From Caldanaerobius polysaccharolyticus DSM 13641 (GTDB lineage Bacteria > Bacillota > Thermoanaerobacteria > Thermoanaerobacterales > Caldanaerobiaceae), in NCBI RefSeq assembly GCF_000427425.1, contig NZ_KE386495.1, positions 326,554 to 390,553 on the forward strand: a DNA stretch of 64,000 bases, written 5' to 3'. Below are positions 1 through 6,398 of this stretch, piece by piece (position 1 is the stretch's first letter; every line of letters begins with the position of its first letter). Position numbers and translations under genes: made by a program. A model generated the notes under the pieces. It did not search any database. It was not told the DNA's origin and worked only from the letters and a program-made list of their open reading frames with translations.

Positions 1-908
1 TGCCGGTCTCAACTATATCTTCAACAATTTCTTTGAGTGTTTCTAATTTCGCCTTTGAAACTTGTTTTTGTATTCCATCATCTGTGTTGACATAGCCTCC
101 GGTTATTTGCTGTAATCTCAGAAGTCTTGTTAACACATTTCTAACTGTGATCTCGCCATTTTCAAGCTCTGTATAGCTATCCTTCTTGATTTCTTCATAG
201 ATGCGCTTTGCTTTTGGCTCTAATTCACAGTATCTAAATTCATCTACTTGCTCCGGCAGATCCAATGCTTCTTCTTTTGTTACTCTGAATGCTATTGAGT
301 GTGCTTTTTGTATGAGTTCATCCAAGCGGTTATATCCTATTACCTGATGTCCTCCGTAACCGCCCATAATGGCATATCTTGCTCTAAATGCGTAATAGCT
401 TGTCCCAAATATCGAGTCGTCGAGGAATTTGTACTGCGAGAAAAAGTCCAAAGGCGTGTTTTGGACCGGGGTACCCGAAAGGATGAGTTTGTATTTTGCA
501 ACCTTCCCTAGCTTGTGCATTGCTTTTGATTGCTGGGCAGTTGGATTTTTGATGCGTTGGCTTTCATCTGCGATGACCATATCTGGCTTCCAAGCGAGAA
601 GTGCATCTATCATGCGCCATGTAGCCTCATAGTTTATTACTGCAATCCAGAGGCCCTCAGATTTAAAACTGTCGAGTATTTCTATGCGTTTTTCAATGGG
701 TCCCTCAAGCACTTTGATTTCATATGGTATCGCCGCCGCTTCAAATTCTTTGGGCCACACTGGACAAACTGAGGTAGGTGCGACGATAAGAAGTTTTTTA
801 ACCTTATTATTTAAATATGCTCTTGCTGCTACTGCTACGGCTATAAGTGATTTGCTCAACCGCAGCCCATTTCGGCAAGGATTGCACATCCGCCGCCGTT
901 ACGAGCTG
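1..908 (-). pseudogene. SNF2/DEAD-like helicase, C-terminal part (interrupted, frameshifted, runs off window)
   Basis: Translating the minus strand from about 908 down to 1 gives a continuous SNF2-family helicase: the Walker A region (AEMGCG), then KSLIAVAVA in another frame, motif II (IADESQRIKN) and motif III (LSGTPVQN). The first motif is broken by a TGA at 856-858. The reading frame after it is shifted by two, as if five bases were added between the glycine and lysine of Walker A. The N-terminal part is at 1510-1863, and an HNH endonuclease gene sits between the two. Such helicases act in phage DNA replication modules. As written, neither half can make an active ATPase. A sequencing error could explain the shift but not the HNH insertion. 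Confidence 0.75.
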
Positions 909-1520
909 TCATATTACATCACCAGCCTTTCGTTTTTCCCATGGTTTGTCATGCTCAGCATGCCATTTTGCATGTGCCGCTTGATTAGGGAAAATCATTA
1001 AATTTTCGAGCCTATTATCTAATTTATTACCATTGATATGATGGACTACTTCTTCTGGTAATAGCTTTCTCCCTAGCTTCTTTTCTGCTGCTACTCTGTG
1101 TTCGTGTCTGCCAAAATATTTTCTATAAGTTTTACCTTGACCAGTGCCTAAAAGAACATCCCTTTTTACTTTCCGTTTTTCGTATGTCCATCCTTCACTT
1201 CTGTTCATAGGATTATATTTCCTGTTATATTCAGTTAAATGAGGTGCTTTGTGTCCTTTGCTATGTCCTTTAACGTTTATATTTTCCTTGGTCCATTGTC
1301 CAAACCATTTTAAGCAATGCTCCTTGCAGCAGAAATTACGTTCTCTTTTTTGGCTTGGAGTAACCTCAATTTCTTTGTTGCACCAAGCACAGGTTGTTTT
1401 TATCCTTTTTTTCATAAATAAATTGTGATGTTCTTTACAACAAAAATGGTTTTTGCTGTTTTTGATTCGTGAGGGAGTTTTGTTAATTTCCTCCCCACAG
1501 TATGAACATTTAACAATCAT
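909..1520 (-). CDS. HNH homing endonuclease inserted in helicase gene
   Basis: The 203-residue protein has two N-terminal zinc-finger-like units (CSYC...CC and CAWC...CC, residues 5-65). An HNH nuclease fold follows near the C-terminus, with EHRVAAEKKLGRKL, HHINGNKLDN and RLENL as signatures. HNH proteins of this type nick or cut DNA and spread selfishly in phage genomes. It overlaps the end of the helicase N-terminal frame by 11 bases, and helicase coding resumes right after its stop. The insertion is therefore almost only the ORF, with no space for a conventional group I intron. Inferred role: a free-standing homing endonuclease that has split its host gene. A homing function is not proven by sequence. 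Confidence 0.8.
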   Translation of the reverse strand: MIVKCSYCGEEINKTPSRIKNSKNHFCCKEHHNLFMKKRIKTTCAWCNKEIEVTPSQKRERNFCCKEHCLKWFGQWTKENINVKGHSKGHKAPHLTEYNRKYNPMNRSEGWTYEKRKVKRDVLLGTGQGKTYRKYFGRHEHRVAAEKKLGRKLLPEEVVHHINGNKLDNRLENLMIFPNQAAHAKWHAEHDKPWEKRKAGDVI

Positions 1521-1863
1521 CGTTAAACACCCCTAAAATTAACCCTGCTAAGTTATAAGCTTTGATTTGGTGCTGAAAGGGTTTGAGTTTAATAGGCATT
1601 GGCTCAATAGGCTTAACTTCTTCTGCGAATTTTATATTTGTTGTTTTTTCTCGCAGTCGTTTTAATTCCTCGTATTTATTTTTGATGCTAATATCGACGT
1701 TCCCCGGAATATATTTGAGATGGTCTATTGCTTCGAGTGTTGCTGGCAATATCCAGACTTTTTTCTTAGGATCCCATCGCCTACCCGGAATGGCTTTAAT
1801 TGCTTCCTTGACATCAAAACAATTTACAACTTCTATGTGGTCATTAACGAGCATAGCCTTCAT
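1510..1863 (-). pseudogene. SNF2-type helicase, N-terminal fragment
   Basis: The 117 residues end with KLKPFQHQIKAYNLA, the conserved Q-motif-like lead-in to the Walker A of phage SNF2 helicases, followed by LILGVFNDDC and a stop. The matching Walker A continuation lies about 600 bases downstream, beyond the HNH gene. The N-terminal 60 residues carry a RRWDPKKKVW element, common in phage and plasmid helicases with a HARP-like front domain. Uninterrupted relatives are several hundred residues long, so this piece alone should not unwind DNA. Confidence 0.7.
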
Positions 1864-1878
1864 TCTCTCACCCTCATG

Positions 1879-2181
1879 CTATGCTATACTCTTTTTCTTT
1901 GCGTAATCATTCGCCAATGATGTAAGATATTCACGCAACTTTATGATTTCAGCATCAATACGTTGCGCCTCGTGTAACTTCTTTTCGTATATCTTCTTTG
2001 CCTCCTCAACTTCATGCCATGCCACTTTTTGTTCTATTTGAAGGTTAAATATCTCTTGGAGCGCTGACGCCATTTCAAACTCGATGTTTTCTCTTGATAA
2101 AACCTCTGTTGTTGTTATCAGTGAATCAACATACCTTTTGAATCCTTGCATGTCGCCCTTGAATTCTGCTATCTTGAACAT
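1879..2181 (-). CDS. Hypothetical coiled-coil phage protein, 100 aa
   Basis: The start at 2181 is chosen because AGGAAAGGGG lies about nine bases upstream. An upstream in-frame extension to 2289 lacks such a site and covers the preceding gene. The second half (from about residue 50) is rich in heptad-spaced Leu, Ile, Ala, Glu and Lys, so a coiled coil is likely. It follows two tiny genes in the same direction and precedes the helicase, so it is probably co-transcribed in the replication module. The family was not recognised. Confidence 0.6.
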   Translation of the reverse strand: MFKIAEFKGDMQGFKRYVDSLITTTEVLSRENIEFEMASALQEIFNLQIEQKVAWHEVEEAKKIYEKKLHEAQRIDAEIIKLREYLTSLANDYAKKKSIA

Positions 2182-2348
2182 TCTTTTGTTCCCCTTTCCT
2201 TTAACAAATCGCCTATACAAACCCACAAATGATTCTCTTTGTCGTATATTTCCTTTGCCTTCTTTACGTATTGTAGGAACAAATCCCAATCACCATTGAA
2301 ATACCGGATAATACTTCTGAAGCAATATGCCTGCACCTGTGGACTCAT
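2169..2348 (-). CDS. Hypothetical small protein, 59 aa
   Basis: The ATG at 2348 follows a strong AAGGAGG eight bases away, and the frame stays open for 59 codons. The protein begins MSPQVQAYCFRSIIRYF and is basic, with aromatic residues spread throughout. Its start codon overlaps the previous stop as ATGA, and its end overlaps the next gene by 13 bases. This is the compact packing usual in phage early operons. No family was recognised. The good ribosome-binding site and the tight packing are the only support. Confidence 0.6.
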   Translation of the reverse strand: MSPQVQAYCFRSIIRYFNGDWDLFLQYVKKAKEIYDKENHLWVCIGDLLKERGTKECSR

Positions 2349-2500
2349 ATCACTTTTGCCTCCTTCAGCTTTTTATACAGAAACTCCGCAATCGGGCGAT
2401 AATATTCGTCTTCATCTACTTCCGACACATCTACTACTTCTTCCTCCAGCTTTTCCCCTGTTTCTCTATCAAACGTTACCTTCACTGTTGCCACCCGCAT
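2345..2500 (-). CDS. Hypothetical acidic small protein, 51 aa
   Basis: The frame starts MRVATVKVTFDRETGEKL, has an acidic middle (EEEVVDVSEVDEDEYY) and ends with a basic helix. AAAGGGGG precedes the ATG. It appears to be the first gene of a minus-strand operon leading to the helicase. Its start region (2501-2540) faces the promoter of the plus-strand gene at 2593, so the two leaders are divergent. Function unknown. Confidence 0.55.
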   Translation of the reverse strand: MRVATVKVTFDRETGEKLEEEVVDVSEVDEDEYYRPIAEFLYKKLKEAKVI

Positions 2501-2538
2501 TTGTAAGGCCCCCTTTCTATTGTCCTTACCTACCGTTC

Positions 2539-2581
2539 TTGTTTTTCCCCTCTCTCCAAGTGGTAAAATATTCTTGGAGAG
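2539..2581 (+). promoter_or_regulatory. Promoter and 9-bp inverted repeat, module 1
   Basis: An extended -10 (TGGTAAAAT, 2561-2569) lies 19 bases after a TTGTTT element (2539-2544). The -10 is bracketed by a perfect inverted repeat, CTCTCCAAG (2552-2560) and CTTGGAGAG (2573-2581), which looks like an operator. The same TGGTAAAATnTTCTT leader recurs at 3047-3060 before the next plus-strand gene. Confidence 0.5.
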
Positions 2582-2592
2582 GAGGTGATATT

Positions 2593-2865
2593 GTGGATCT
2601 AACCGAATACTGCGAACTTAAACACATATGTCCGCCTGATCATACCAATGATTCTATAAATATCACCATTAATGAAGTAAATAAGCTTTTAGAAAATGGA
2701 TGGGTACTTATAGAAACATTTAAAACCTGTTATGATGAGAAATTTACCAATATACAAAAAGTACATTTCATACTTGGATATCCTACCCAGCGAAGAGCTT
2801 TAGAAAAAATATCGGGCGAATCTTATGATGAACTTATGAAAGAAGCATTGTCTGATTTTAAATGA
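2593..2865 (+). CDS. Small unknown protein with GWxLI...FILG core, 90 aa (module 1)
   Basis: The GTG start at 2593 is chosen for the GGAGG seven bases upstream. Upstream codons in this frame have no such signal. The core reads NEVNKLLENGWVLIETF and later VHFILGYPT, a helix-strand-strand pattern seen in many small phage and plasmid proteins of unknown role (DUF1737-like). Its 3' end overlaps the end of an opposing gene (2823-2996) by 43 bases. That opposing protein shows a similar pattern (EDWILLLAI...NFILGH). No function can be assigned. Confidence 0.6.
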   Translation: MDLTEYCELKHICPPDHTNDSINITINEVNKLLENGWVLIETFKTCYDEKFTNIQKVHFILGYPTQRRALEKISGESYDELMKEALSDFK

Positions 2866-2996
2866 CCTAGAATAAAATTTGTACCATCGGGGCTGGGTAT
2901 TGCTAGCAACAGTATCCAGTCCTCTTTTATAAATGTGTTTAATTCGTCGATGTCTTGTACTAGCTTTACTTTGTCAACTTTCTCTATAAGCCTCAT
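2823..2996 (-). CDS. Small unknown protein, convergent partner of 2593-2865, 57 aa
   Basis: The ATG at 2996 follows a GGAGGCGAGA leader. The frame holds MRLIEKVDKVKLVQDIDEL, then FIKEDWILLLAI and NFILGHLK. Its hydrophobic pattern resembles that of the 90-residue protein on the other strand, although the reading frames are not antisense copies of each other at the matching segment. The leader (AATCCGCAT then AGGAGG-like) is similar to the leader of the 38-residue gene at 3411-3527. Convergent overlap means the two transcripts would be antisense at their 3' ends. Function unknown. Confidence 0.55.
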   Translation of the reverse strand: MRLIEKVDKVKLVQDIDELNTFIKEDWILLLAIPSPDGTNFILGHLKSDNASFISSS

Positions 2997-3003
2997 TCTT
3001 CCA

Positions 3004-3025
3004 TCTCGCCTCCTTCATGCGGATT
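3004..3025. repeat. Module boundary repeat, copy 1
   Basis: TCTCGCCTCCTTCATGCGGATT here matches TCTCACCTCCTATGCGGATT at 3531-3550, apart from one substitution and a two-base gap. Each copy marks the outer end of a convergent gene pair and holds the ribosome-binding site of the minus-strand member. Confidence 0.55.
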
Positions 3026-3026
3026 C

Positions 3027-3055
3027 TTGGTTTCTTCCCTCATACATGGTAAAAT
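3027..3055 (+). promoter_or_regulatory. Promoter, module 2
   Basis: TTGGTT (3027-3032) and an extended -10, TGGTAAAAT (3047-3055; TAAAAT from 3050), are 17 bases apart. The segment is recognisably related to the module 1 promoter (2539-2569), including the CCCTC in the spacer and the TTCTT after the -10. Confidence 0.55.
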
Positions 3056-3078
3056 CTTCTTAAAAGGAGGTAGTGATA

Positions 3079-3414
3079 ATGCTTGACAAAAACTCTAAAA
3101 GAATTTTGAATATGCTTAACCATGTAGCAGACAAATACGGGATAGTGGATGACCACAAACTAATTTCTAACAACATGCCTAAAGGTTATAATCAAATTAA
3201 ATTAATATCTACTCTCGAATGCTTAAAAGATTTAGGCTACCTAGATTTTAGCTATAATATCGAACAAGAAGTTACTTTCTTAAAATTACTTCATAAAGGA
3301 TTAAATTACAGAAATATCGAATGGATTGAAATTAAAACATTTATCATTAGAAGTATCATTGTCCCTATAATTGTATCTTTGTCTACTACTTTGCTTGTTG
3401 AGTGGTTATTTTAA
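3079..3414 (+). CDS. Putative winged-helix protein with C-terminal membrane helix, 111 aa (module 2)
   Basis: The start at 3079 is set by AGGAGG eight bases upstream. A GTG at 3073 is too close to that site. Residues 5-75 look like a small winged helix (helices around ILNMLNHVADKYG and LISTLECLKDLGYLDF, then a strand pair and HKGLNY). Residues 88-111 form one hydrophobic helix with PIIVSLSTTLL, ending WLF. The helix resembles that of the opposing 38-residue gene (APIVVSIITTLI), whose stop codon overlaps this one. Possibly a membrane-tethered regulator or immunity-like protein. The role is unknown. Confidence 0.6.
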   Translation: MLDKNSKRILNMLNHVADKYGIVDDHKLISNNMPKGYNQIKLISTLECLKDLGYLDFSYNIEQEVTFLKLLHKGLNYRNIEWIEIKTFIIRSIIVPIIVSLSTTLLVEWLF

Positions 3415-3527
3415 AATCTCCCAAGCAACTTAAGCATTATTAGGGTGGTTATTATACTAACTACTATAGGCGCTATATAATCACTCAATATTTTTTTATC
3501 TATCTTTCTGATATCCTTATCCTTCAT
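3411..3527 (-). CDS. Tiny single-span membrane protein, possibly Fst-like, 38 aa
   Basis: The ATG at 3527 follows GGAGG eight bases away and 38 codons are open. The N-terminal half is charged (MKDKDIRKIDKK). Residues 18-34 form a hydrophobic helix with YIAPIVVSIITTL. Known Fst/TxpA-type type I toxins are 30-40 residue single-span peptides with a similar IAPIxVG core, so the likeness is suggestive only. No antisense RNA was identified. It lies 13 bases downstream of the repressor gene 3540-3791 and is probably co-transcribed with it. Its stop overlaps that of the convergent 3079-3414 gene. Confidence 0.5.
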   Translation of the reverse strand: MKDKDIRKIDKKILSDYIAPIVVSIITTLIMLKLLGRF

Positions 3528-3530
3528 CTT

Positions 3531-3550
3531 TCTCACCTCCTATGCGGATT
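3531..3550. repeat. Module boundary repeat, copy 2
   Basis: TCTCACCTCCTATGCGGATT matches 3004-3025. Here it covers the stop region of the repressor gene and the ribosome-binding site of the 38-residue gene. Confidence 0.55.
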
Positions 3551-3791
3551 GTTCAGATTGCTTTTCATTGTGACTATTTGACACATCGATAGGTAAAAAA
3601 ATATCTTCGATGCTTTTATTTAACACAGCTGCAATTTTAGCAGCCAATTCTAAAGAAGGATTTCTTTTGCCAAGCTCAATATTTACATAAGAAGCTCTAT
3701 GAATACCAACAATCTGTGCCAATTCTTTTGGAGTTAACCCTGCTTGTATTCTTGCTTCTTTTAATTTTTTTCTTAAAGTATACTGTCTCAT
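3540..3791 (-). CDS. XRE-family HTH regulator, 83 aa (Cro/repressor-like)
   Basis: This is a compact helix-turn-helix protein: residues 5-60 contain LKEARIQAGLTPKELAQIVGI and the recognition-helix region HRASYVNIELGKR. The tail is short and polar. Its promoter (3829-3857) is a perfect consensus with an operator inside the spacer, so it probably responds to itself or to the divergent regulator at 3955. It is likely one arm of the element's decision switch. Which of the two regulators keeps the element silent cannot be told from sequence. Confidence 0.85.
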   Translation of the reverse strand: MRQYTLRKKLKEARIQAGLTPKELAQIVGIHRASYVNIELGKRNPSLELAAKIAAVLNKSIEDIFLPIDVSNSHNEKQSEQSA

Positions 3792-3828
3792 ATTTTTACA
3801 CCTCTCTTGCGCCGTTCTGACACTTATA

Positions 3829-3857
3829 ATTATAATGCGTCATTTCGACGCTGTCAA
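3829..3857 (-). promoter_or_regulatory. Consensus sigma-A promoter for the small XRE gene with embedded operator
   Basis: On the minus strand TTGACA (3852-3857) and TATAAT (3829-3834) are exactly 17 bases apart. The spacer is almost filled by the inverted repeat GCGTCATTTCGACGC (3837-3851), so a repressor bound there would block polymerase. Confidence 0.85.
3837..3851. promoter_or_regulatory. Operator O1 of the element switch
   Basis: GCGTC and GACGC are inverted halves around five bases. The site agrees with O2 (3887-3901) at 12 of 15 positions. Confidence 0.65.
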
Positions 3858-3886
3858 GTATTTTTTTATAAAATTTTTACTTATAT

Positions 3887-3901
3887 GAGTCATATCGTCG
3901 C
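3887..3901. promoter_or_regulatory. Operator O2 of the element switch
   Basis: GAGTCATATCGTCGC is an imperfect copy of O1. It lies in the middle of the divergent intergenic region. Confidence 0.55.
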
Positions 3902-3906
3902 TAATG

Positions 3907-3922
3907 TTGCGTATTGACGCAA
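3907..3922. promoter_or_regulatory. Operator O3 of the element switch
   Basis: TTGCGT and ACGCAA form a perfect inverted repeat around four bases, 32 bases before the start codon at 3955. It shares the GCGT/ACGC half-site with O1 but has tighter spacing. It likely controls the rightward regulator-ImmA-integrase transcript. Confidence 0.6.
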
Positions 3923-3954
3923 TATTGGTTATTATATTCATGGAGGTGTTTCTT

Positions 3955-4350
3955 ATGGACACATTAGGAAAAAGAATAAAAGAATTAAGAACAGAACTTG
4001 GTTTGACTCAAGAAGAACTAGCAAAAAAAATAGGCGTTACGAGAGCCGCTTTATCATCTTGGGAAATAAATAGAAGAGATCCCGATACTACAACTTTACA
4101 AAAATTATCTGAAATATTTAATGTAAGCGTTGATTACATTCTCGGAAAAACTGATATACGTACCAGGGCTGATGAAATTACAGATGCAGTCAAAGACGAT
4201 CCAGAACTTTTGGCATTTTGGAATGAACTCAAAGAGCGCCCAGACCTTCAATTACTTTTTAAGCAAACCAGAAAGTTATCTCCAAAGACCATAAGGCAAG
4301 TAATTCGCATAATTAAAGCCATAGAGGACGAAGAATCCGCAACTATGTAA
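3955..4350 (+). CDS. XRE-family repressor, CI/ImmR-like, 131 aa
   Basis: The start at 3955 (MDTLGKRIKELR) follows GGAGGTG. The HTH domain (residues 5-60) contains LGLTQEELAKKIGVTRAALSSWE and ends VDYILGKTD, the typical XRE-to-linker junction. Residues 65-131 form a helical C-terminal domain that probably dimerises. It lies 17 bases before an ImmA-like protease gene, the pairing known from ICEBs1 ImmR-ImmA. There the protease cleaves the repressor to induce the element. By analogy this is the repressor that the neighbouring protease inactivates. Confidence 0.85.
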   Translation: MDTLGKRIKELRTELGLTQEELAKKIGVTRAALSSWEINRRDPDTTTLQKLSEIFNVSVDYILGKTDIRTRADEITDAVKDDPELLAFWNELKERPDLQLLFKQTRKLSPKTIRQVIRIIKAIEDEESATM

Positions 4351-4367
4351 AAAGGGGGAACTTCGAT

Positions 4368-4718
4368 ATGGCTATTGAAATTTTAGACAAGCCTCTTATG
4401 CAAGCATTGATGAATGAAGATATACCTTTCCATGAATTGATGGCGGCATATGATATACGGGTATCTATCGCAAATTTAGATACAGATGTTTACGGTTTTA
4501 CATATGTTAGCAGATTCGGGAATTACCATTTAATCTTAAACGGCAACATTGGATACAAGACACAATGTAAGGTATTTATCCACGAACTGAAGCACATACT
4601 GAACGATATCCCCAAGCAAAGCTACTACATAGGTTTAGATATGCAATACGAATACATAGAAATGGAAGCAGATAAAGTTGCAGAGGAAATTATAAATATT
4701 GTGTATAAGACCGTTTAA
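4368..4718 (+). CDS. ImmA/IrrE-family metallopeptidase
   Basis: The 116-residue protein carries the zinc-protease motif HELKH (residues 72-76) and a downstream EADKVAEE segment that should supply the third metal ligand. The length matches phage and ICE anti-repressor proteases. GGGGG precedes the start. It is likely co-expressed with the upstream repressor and degrades it on induction. The substrate is inferred from gene order only. Confidence 0.85.
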   Translation: MAIEILDKPLMQALMNEDIPFHELMAAYDIRVSIANLDTDVYGFTYVSRFGNYHLILNGNIGYKTQCKVFIHELKHILNDIPKQSYYIGLDMQYEYIEMEADKVAEEIINIVYKTV

Positions 4719-4745
4719 ATTAAACCACTTAGGGAGGGTAGGGTA

Positions 4746-6248
4746 ATGAAAGCAGTGGCATATTGTAGATATTCGAGTGACAATCAAAGAGAAGAAAGTA
4801 TTGAAGCACAAATTCGTGCTATTAAGGAATATGCTGATAGGAATAATATAGAAATCATAAAAATATACGCAGATGAAGCAAAAACAGCAACCACAGACGA
4901 CAGACCGCAATTTTTACAAATGGTCAAGGATAGCGAATTGGGTTTATTCCAAGCTGTTATTGTACATAAATTGGACCGCTTTGCTCGTAACCGATATGAT
5001 AGCGCATTTTATAAACGCCAACTTAAAAAGAATGGCGTAAAGCTCATATCTGTGCTTGAACCGCTTGACGATTCGCCAGAATCTATTATACTCGAGTCAG
5101 TTCTCGAAGGCATGGCTGAATACTACTCAAAAAACCTTGCAAGGGAGGTTATGAAAGGTTTGAAGGAAAATGCATATAAAGCACGATTTAATGGAGGTAT
5201 CCCTCCTTTAGGATACGATATAAAAGACGGCCATTACGTTATTAATGAAAAGGAAGCCGAAGCCGTCAGGCTTATATTTCAAATGTATAGAGATGATTAT
5301 GGTTATCGGCATATCATAGATGAGTTGAATTTGCGTGGCTACAAAACCAAAAAAGGCGGGAATTTTTCAAAAAATACCTTAAATGCTATACTCAAGAACC
5401 AAAAGTATATTGGCACCTATATATTTAACAAGGGTACAAAAAATAATCATAACATAACCAAAGACGATGTAATCATCATCGAAAATGCGATCCCGGCTAT
5501 AATAGACAAAAAAACTTTTGAGGAGGTGCAACAAAAAATGAAAAACACTAAAAAGACACAAGGGACTCACAACGCAAAAACTGTGTATTTACTGACTGGC
5601 TTGGTATATTGCGGCGAATGCGGTGCTGCTATGACTGGAAATCTGGGAAGGTCTAAATATAGATACTATCGTTGTAATGTCAAAGACCGGTCTAAACAGT
5701 GCAGTAATAAAGACATAAGTAAGGATAAACTGGAAGCATACATATTAGATCAGCTACAAAAAAAGATATTCAATGATGACGTGTTGCCTGTACTGGCAAA
5801 GAAGCTGAATAATGAGAACAAAAATATTGTGGCTGAAAGAGAGGATGAACGCAAAATACTTGCCAGAAGGTATGAAGAAATTATAAAAAGCATTAACGCT
5901 ATAGTGGATACTATTGCAGCTGGCCATTTTCATCCAAGCCTTGACGCAAAATTGACCGAACTTGAAAATCAAAAAAGCGAAATTGAAATAAGAATAAAAG
6001 AACTTGATATGAAACCAGATATAAGCATAATAACGGAAGAAATGATAAGAGAGTACCTGAACAAGGATAAAGGGGTGTTCGTAGCGGGTGACCTCCGAAA
6101 AATAAAACAGATTTTGTCTACATACATAAATAAAATAACGGTCTTTAAAGACCGTGTTGAAGCCAAATTTAAAATTGCAGTAGATAATACAGTTTGTGAA
6201 TGGTCAATAGCGGCGAGTGGAGTCGAACCACCGACACTGCGGGTATGA
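4746..6248 (+). CDS. Large serine recombinase (element integrase)
   Basis: The 500-residue protein has a resolvase catalytic domain (residues 1-135: nucleophile region YCRYSS with Ser10 or Ser11, arginines in KLDRFARNR at 75-83). A recombinase domain follows (about 150-265), then a zinc ribbon (Cys 289, 292, 310, 319) and a coiled coil (about 345-410) of the kind that controls directionality. It catalyses integration and excision between att sites. The last 12 or so codons (AASGVEPPTLRV) are the antisense reading of the tRNA-Met 3' half, so its natural C-terminus is set by the integration site. It forms an operon with the repressor and protease genes. Confidence 0.95.
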   Translation: MKAVAYCRYSSDNQREESIEAQIRAIKEYADRNNIEIIKIYADEAKTATTDDRPQFLQMVKDSELGLFQAVIVHKLDRFARNRYDSAFYKRQLKKNGVKLISVLEPLDDSPESIILESVLEGMAEYYSKNLAREVMKGLKENAYKARFNGGIPPLGYDIKDGHYVINEKEAEAVRLIFQMYRDDYGYRHIIDELNLRGYKTKKGGNFSKNTLNAILKNQKYIGTYIFNKGTKNNHNITKDDVIIIENAIPAIIDKKTFEEVQQKMKNTKKTQGTHNAKTVYLLTGLVYCGECGAAMTGNLGRSKYRYYRCNVKDRSKQCSNKDISKDKLEAYILDQLQKKIFNDDVLPVLAKKLNNENKNIVAEREDERKILARRYEEIIKSINAIVDTIAAGHFHPSLDAKLTELENQKSEIEIRIKELDMKPDISIITEEMIREYLNKDKGVFVAGDLRKIKQILSTYINKITVFKDRVEAKFKIAVDNTVCEWSIAASGVEPPTLRV

Positions 6249-6250
6249 AC
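6208..6250. other. Probable attachment-site junction in tRNA-Met 3' half
   Basis: The recombinase coding sequence runs through this segment and stops at 6248, inside the tRNA gene. The tRNA acceptor stem ends in a G1-U72 wobble. This could mean that the 3' strand came with the element. The exact core cannot be set without the other end or an empty site. Confidence 0.5.
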
Positions 6251-6281
6251 CGCATGCTCTAGCCAGCTGAGCTACGCCGCC
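6208..6281 (-). tRNA. tRNA-Met (CAT), elongator
   Basis: A cloverleaf folds on the minus strand: acceptor GGCGGCG with CGCCGCU, D arm TAGCTCAGCTGGC, anticodon loop TTCATAC, T arm GGTGG-TTCGACT-CCACC. CCA is not encoded. The 1-72 pair is G-U. It is the first of three tRNA genes and overlaps the end of the recombinase gene on the other strand. Confidence 0.9.
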
Positions 6282-6307
6282 TTGTTCTTTAATTATTCCT
6301 CTTTTAA

Positions 6308-6381
<74 letters not shown>

Positions 6382-6398
6382 GTGTTTTATCTCCTTCA

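Larger units (their letters stand above)
1..6248. mobile_element. Integrated phage-like or conjugative element, right end
   Basis: Seen: a run of short, divergently and convergently arranged genes, an SNF2-type phage helicase, paired XRE repressors, an ImmA-like protease and a large serine recombinase, ending exactly at a tRNA-Met gene. Beyond the tRNA all genes are ordinary chromosomal ones. Known: this repressor-ImmA-integrase arrangement is typical of temperate phages and ICEBs1-like elements. Inferred: the left end lies outside the window. No structural or conjugation genes are visible here, so phage and ICE cannot be told apart. The broken helicase hints that the element may be decaying. 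Confidence 0.85.

Noticed and set aside
856-858. Selenocysteine TGA in the helicase
   Set aside because: The frame also shifts at this point and no SECIS-like need exists in a Walker A motif.
909-1520. Group I intron carrying the HNH gene
   Set aside because: The space between the helicase fragments is used up by the HNH coding sequence, leaving no room for a separate intron core. Kept only as an item to test.
2239-2592. Long open extension upstream of the 90-aa gene
   Set aside because: It is antisense to two packed minus-strand genes, is rich in Leu/Pro from a pyrimidine-rich strand, and has no ribosome site. The GTG at 2593 has a strong one.
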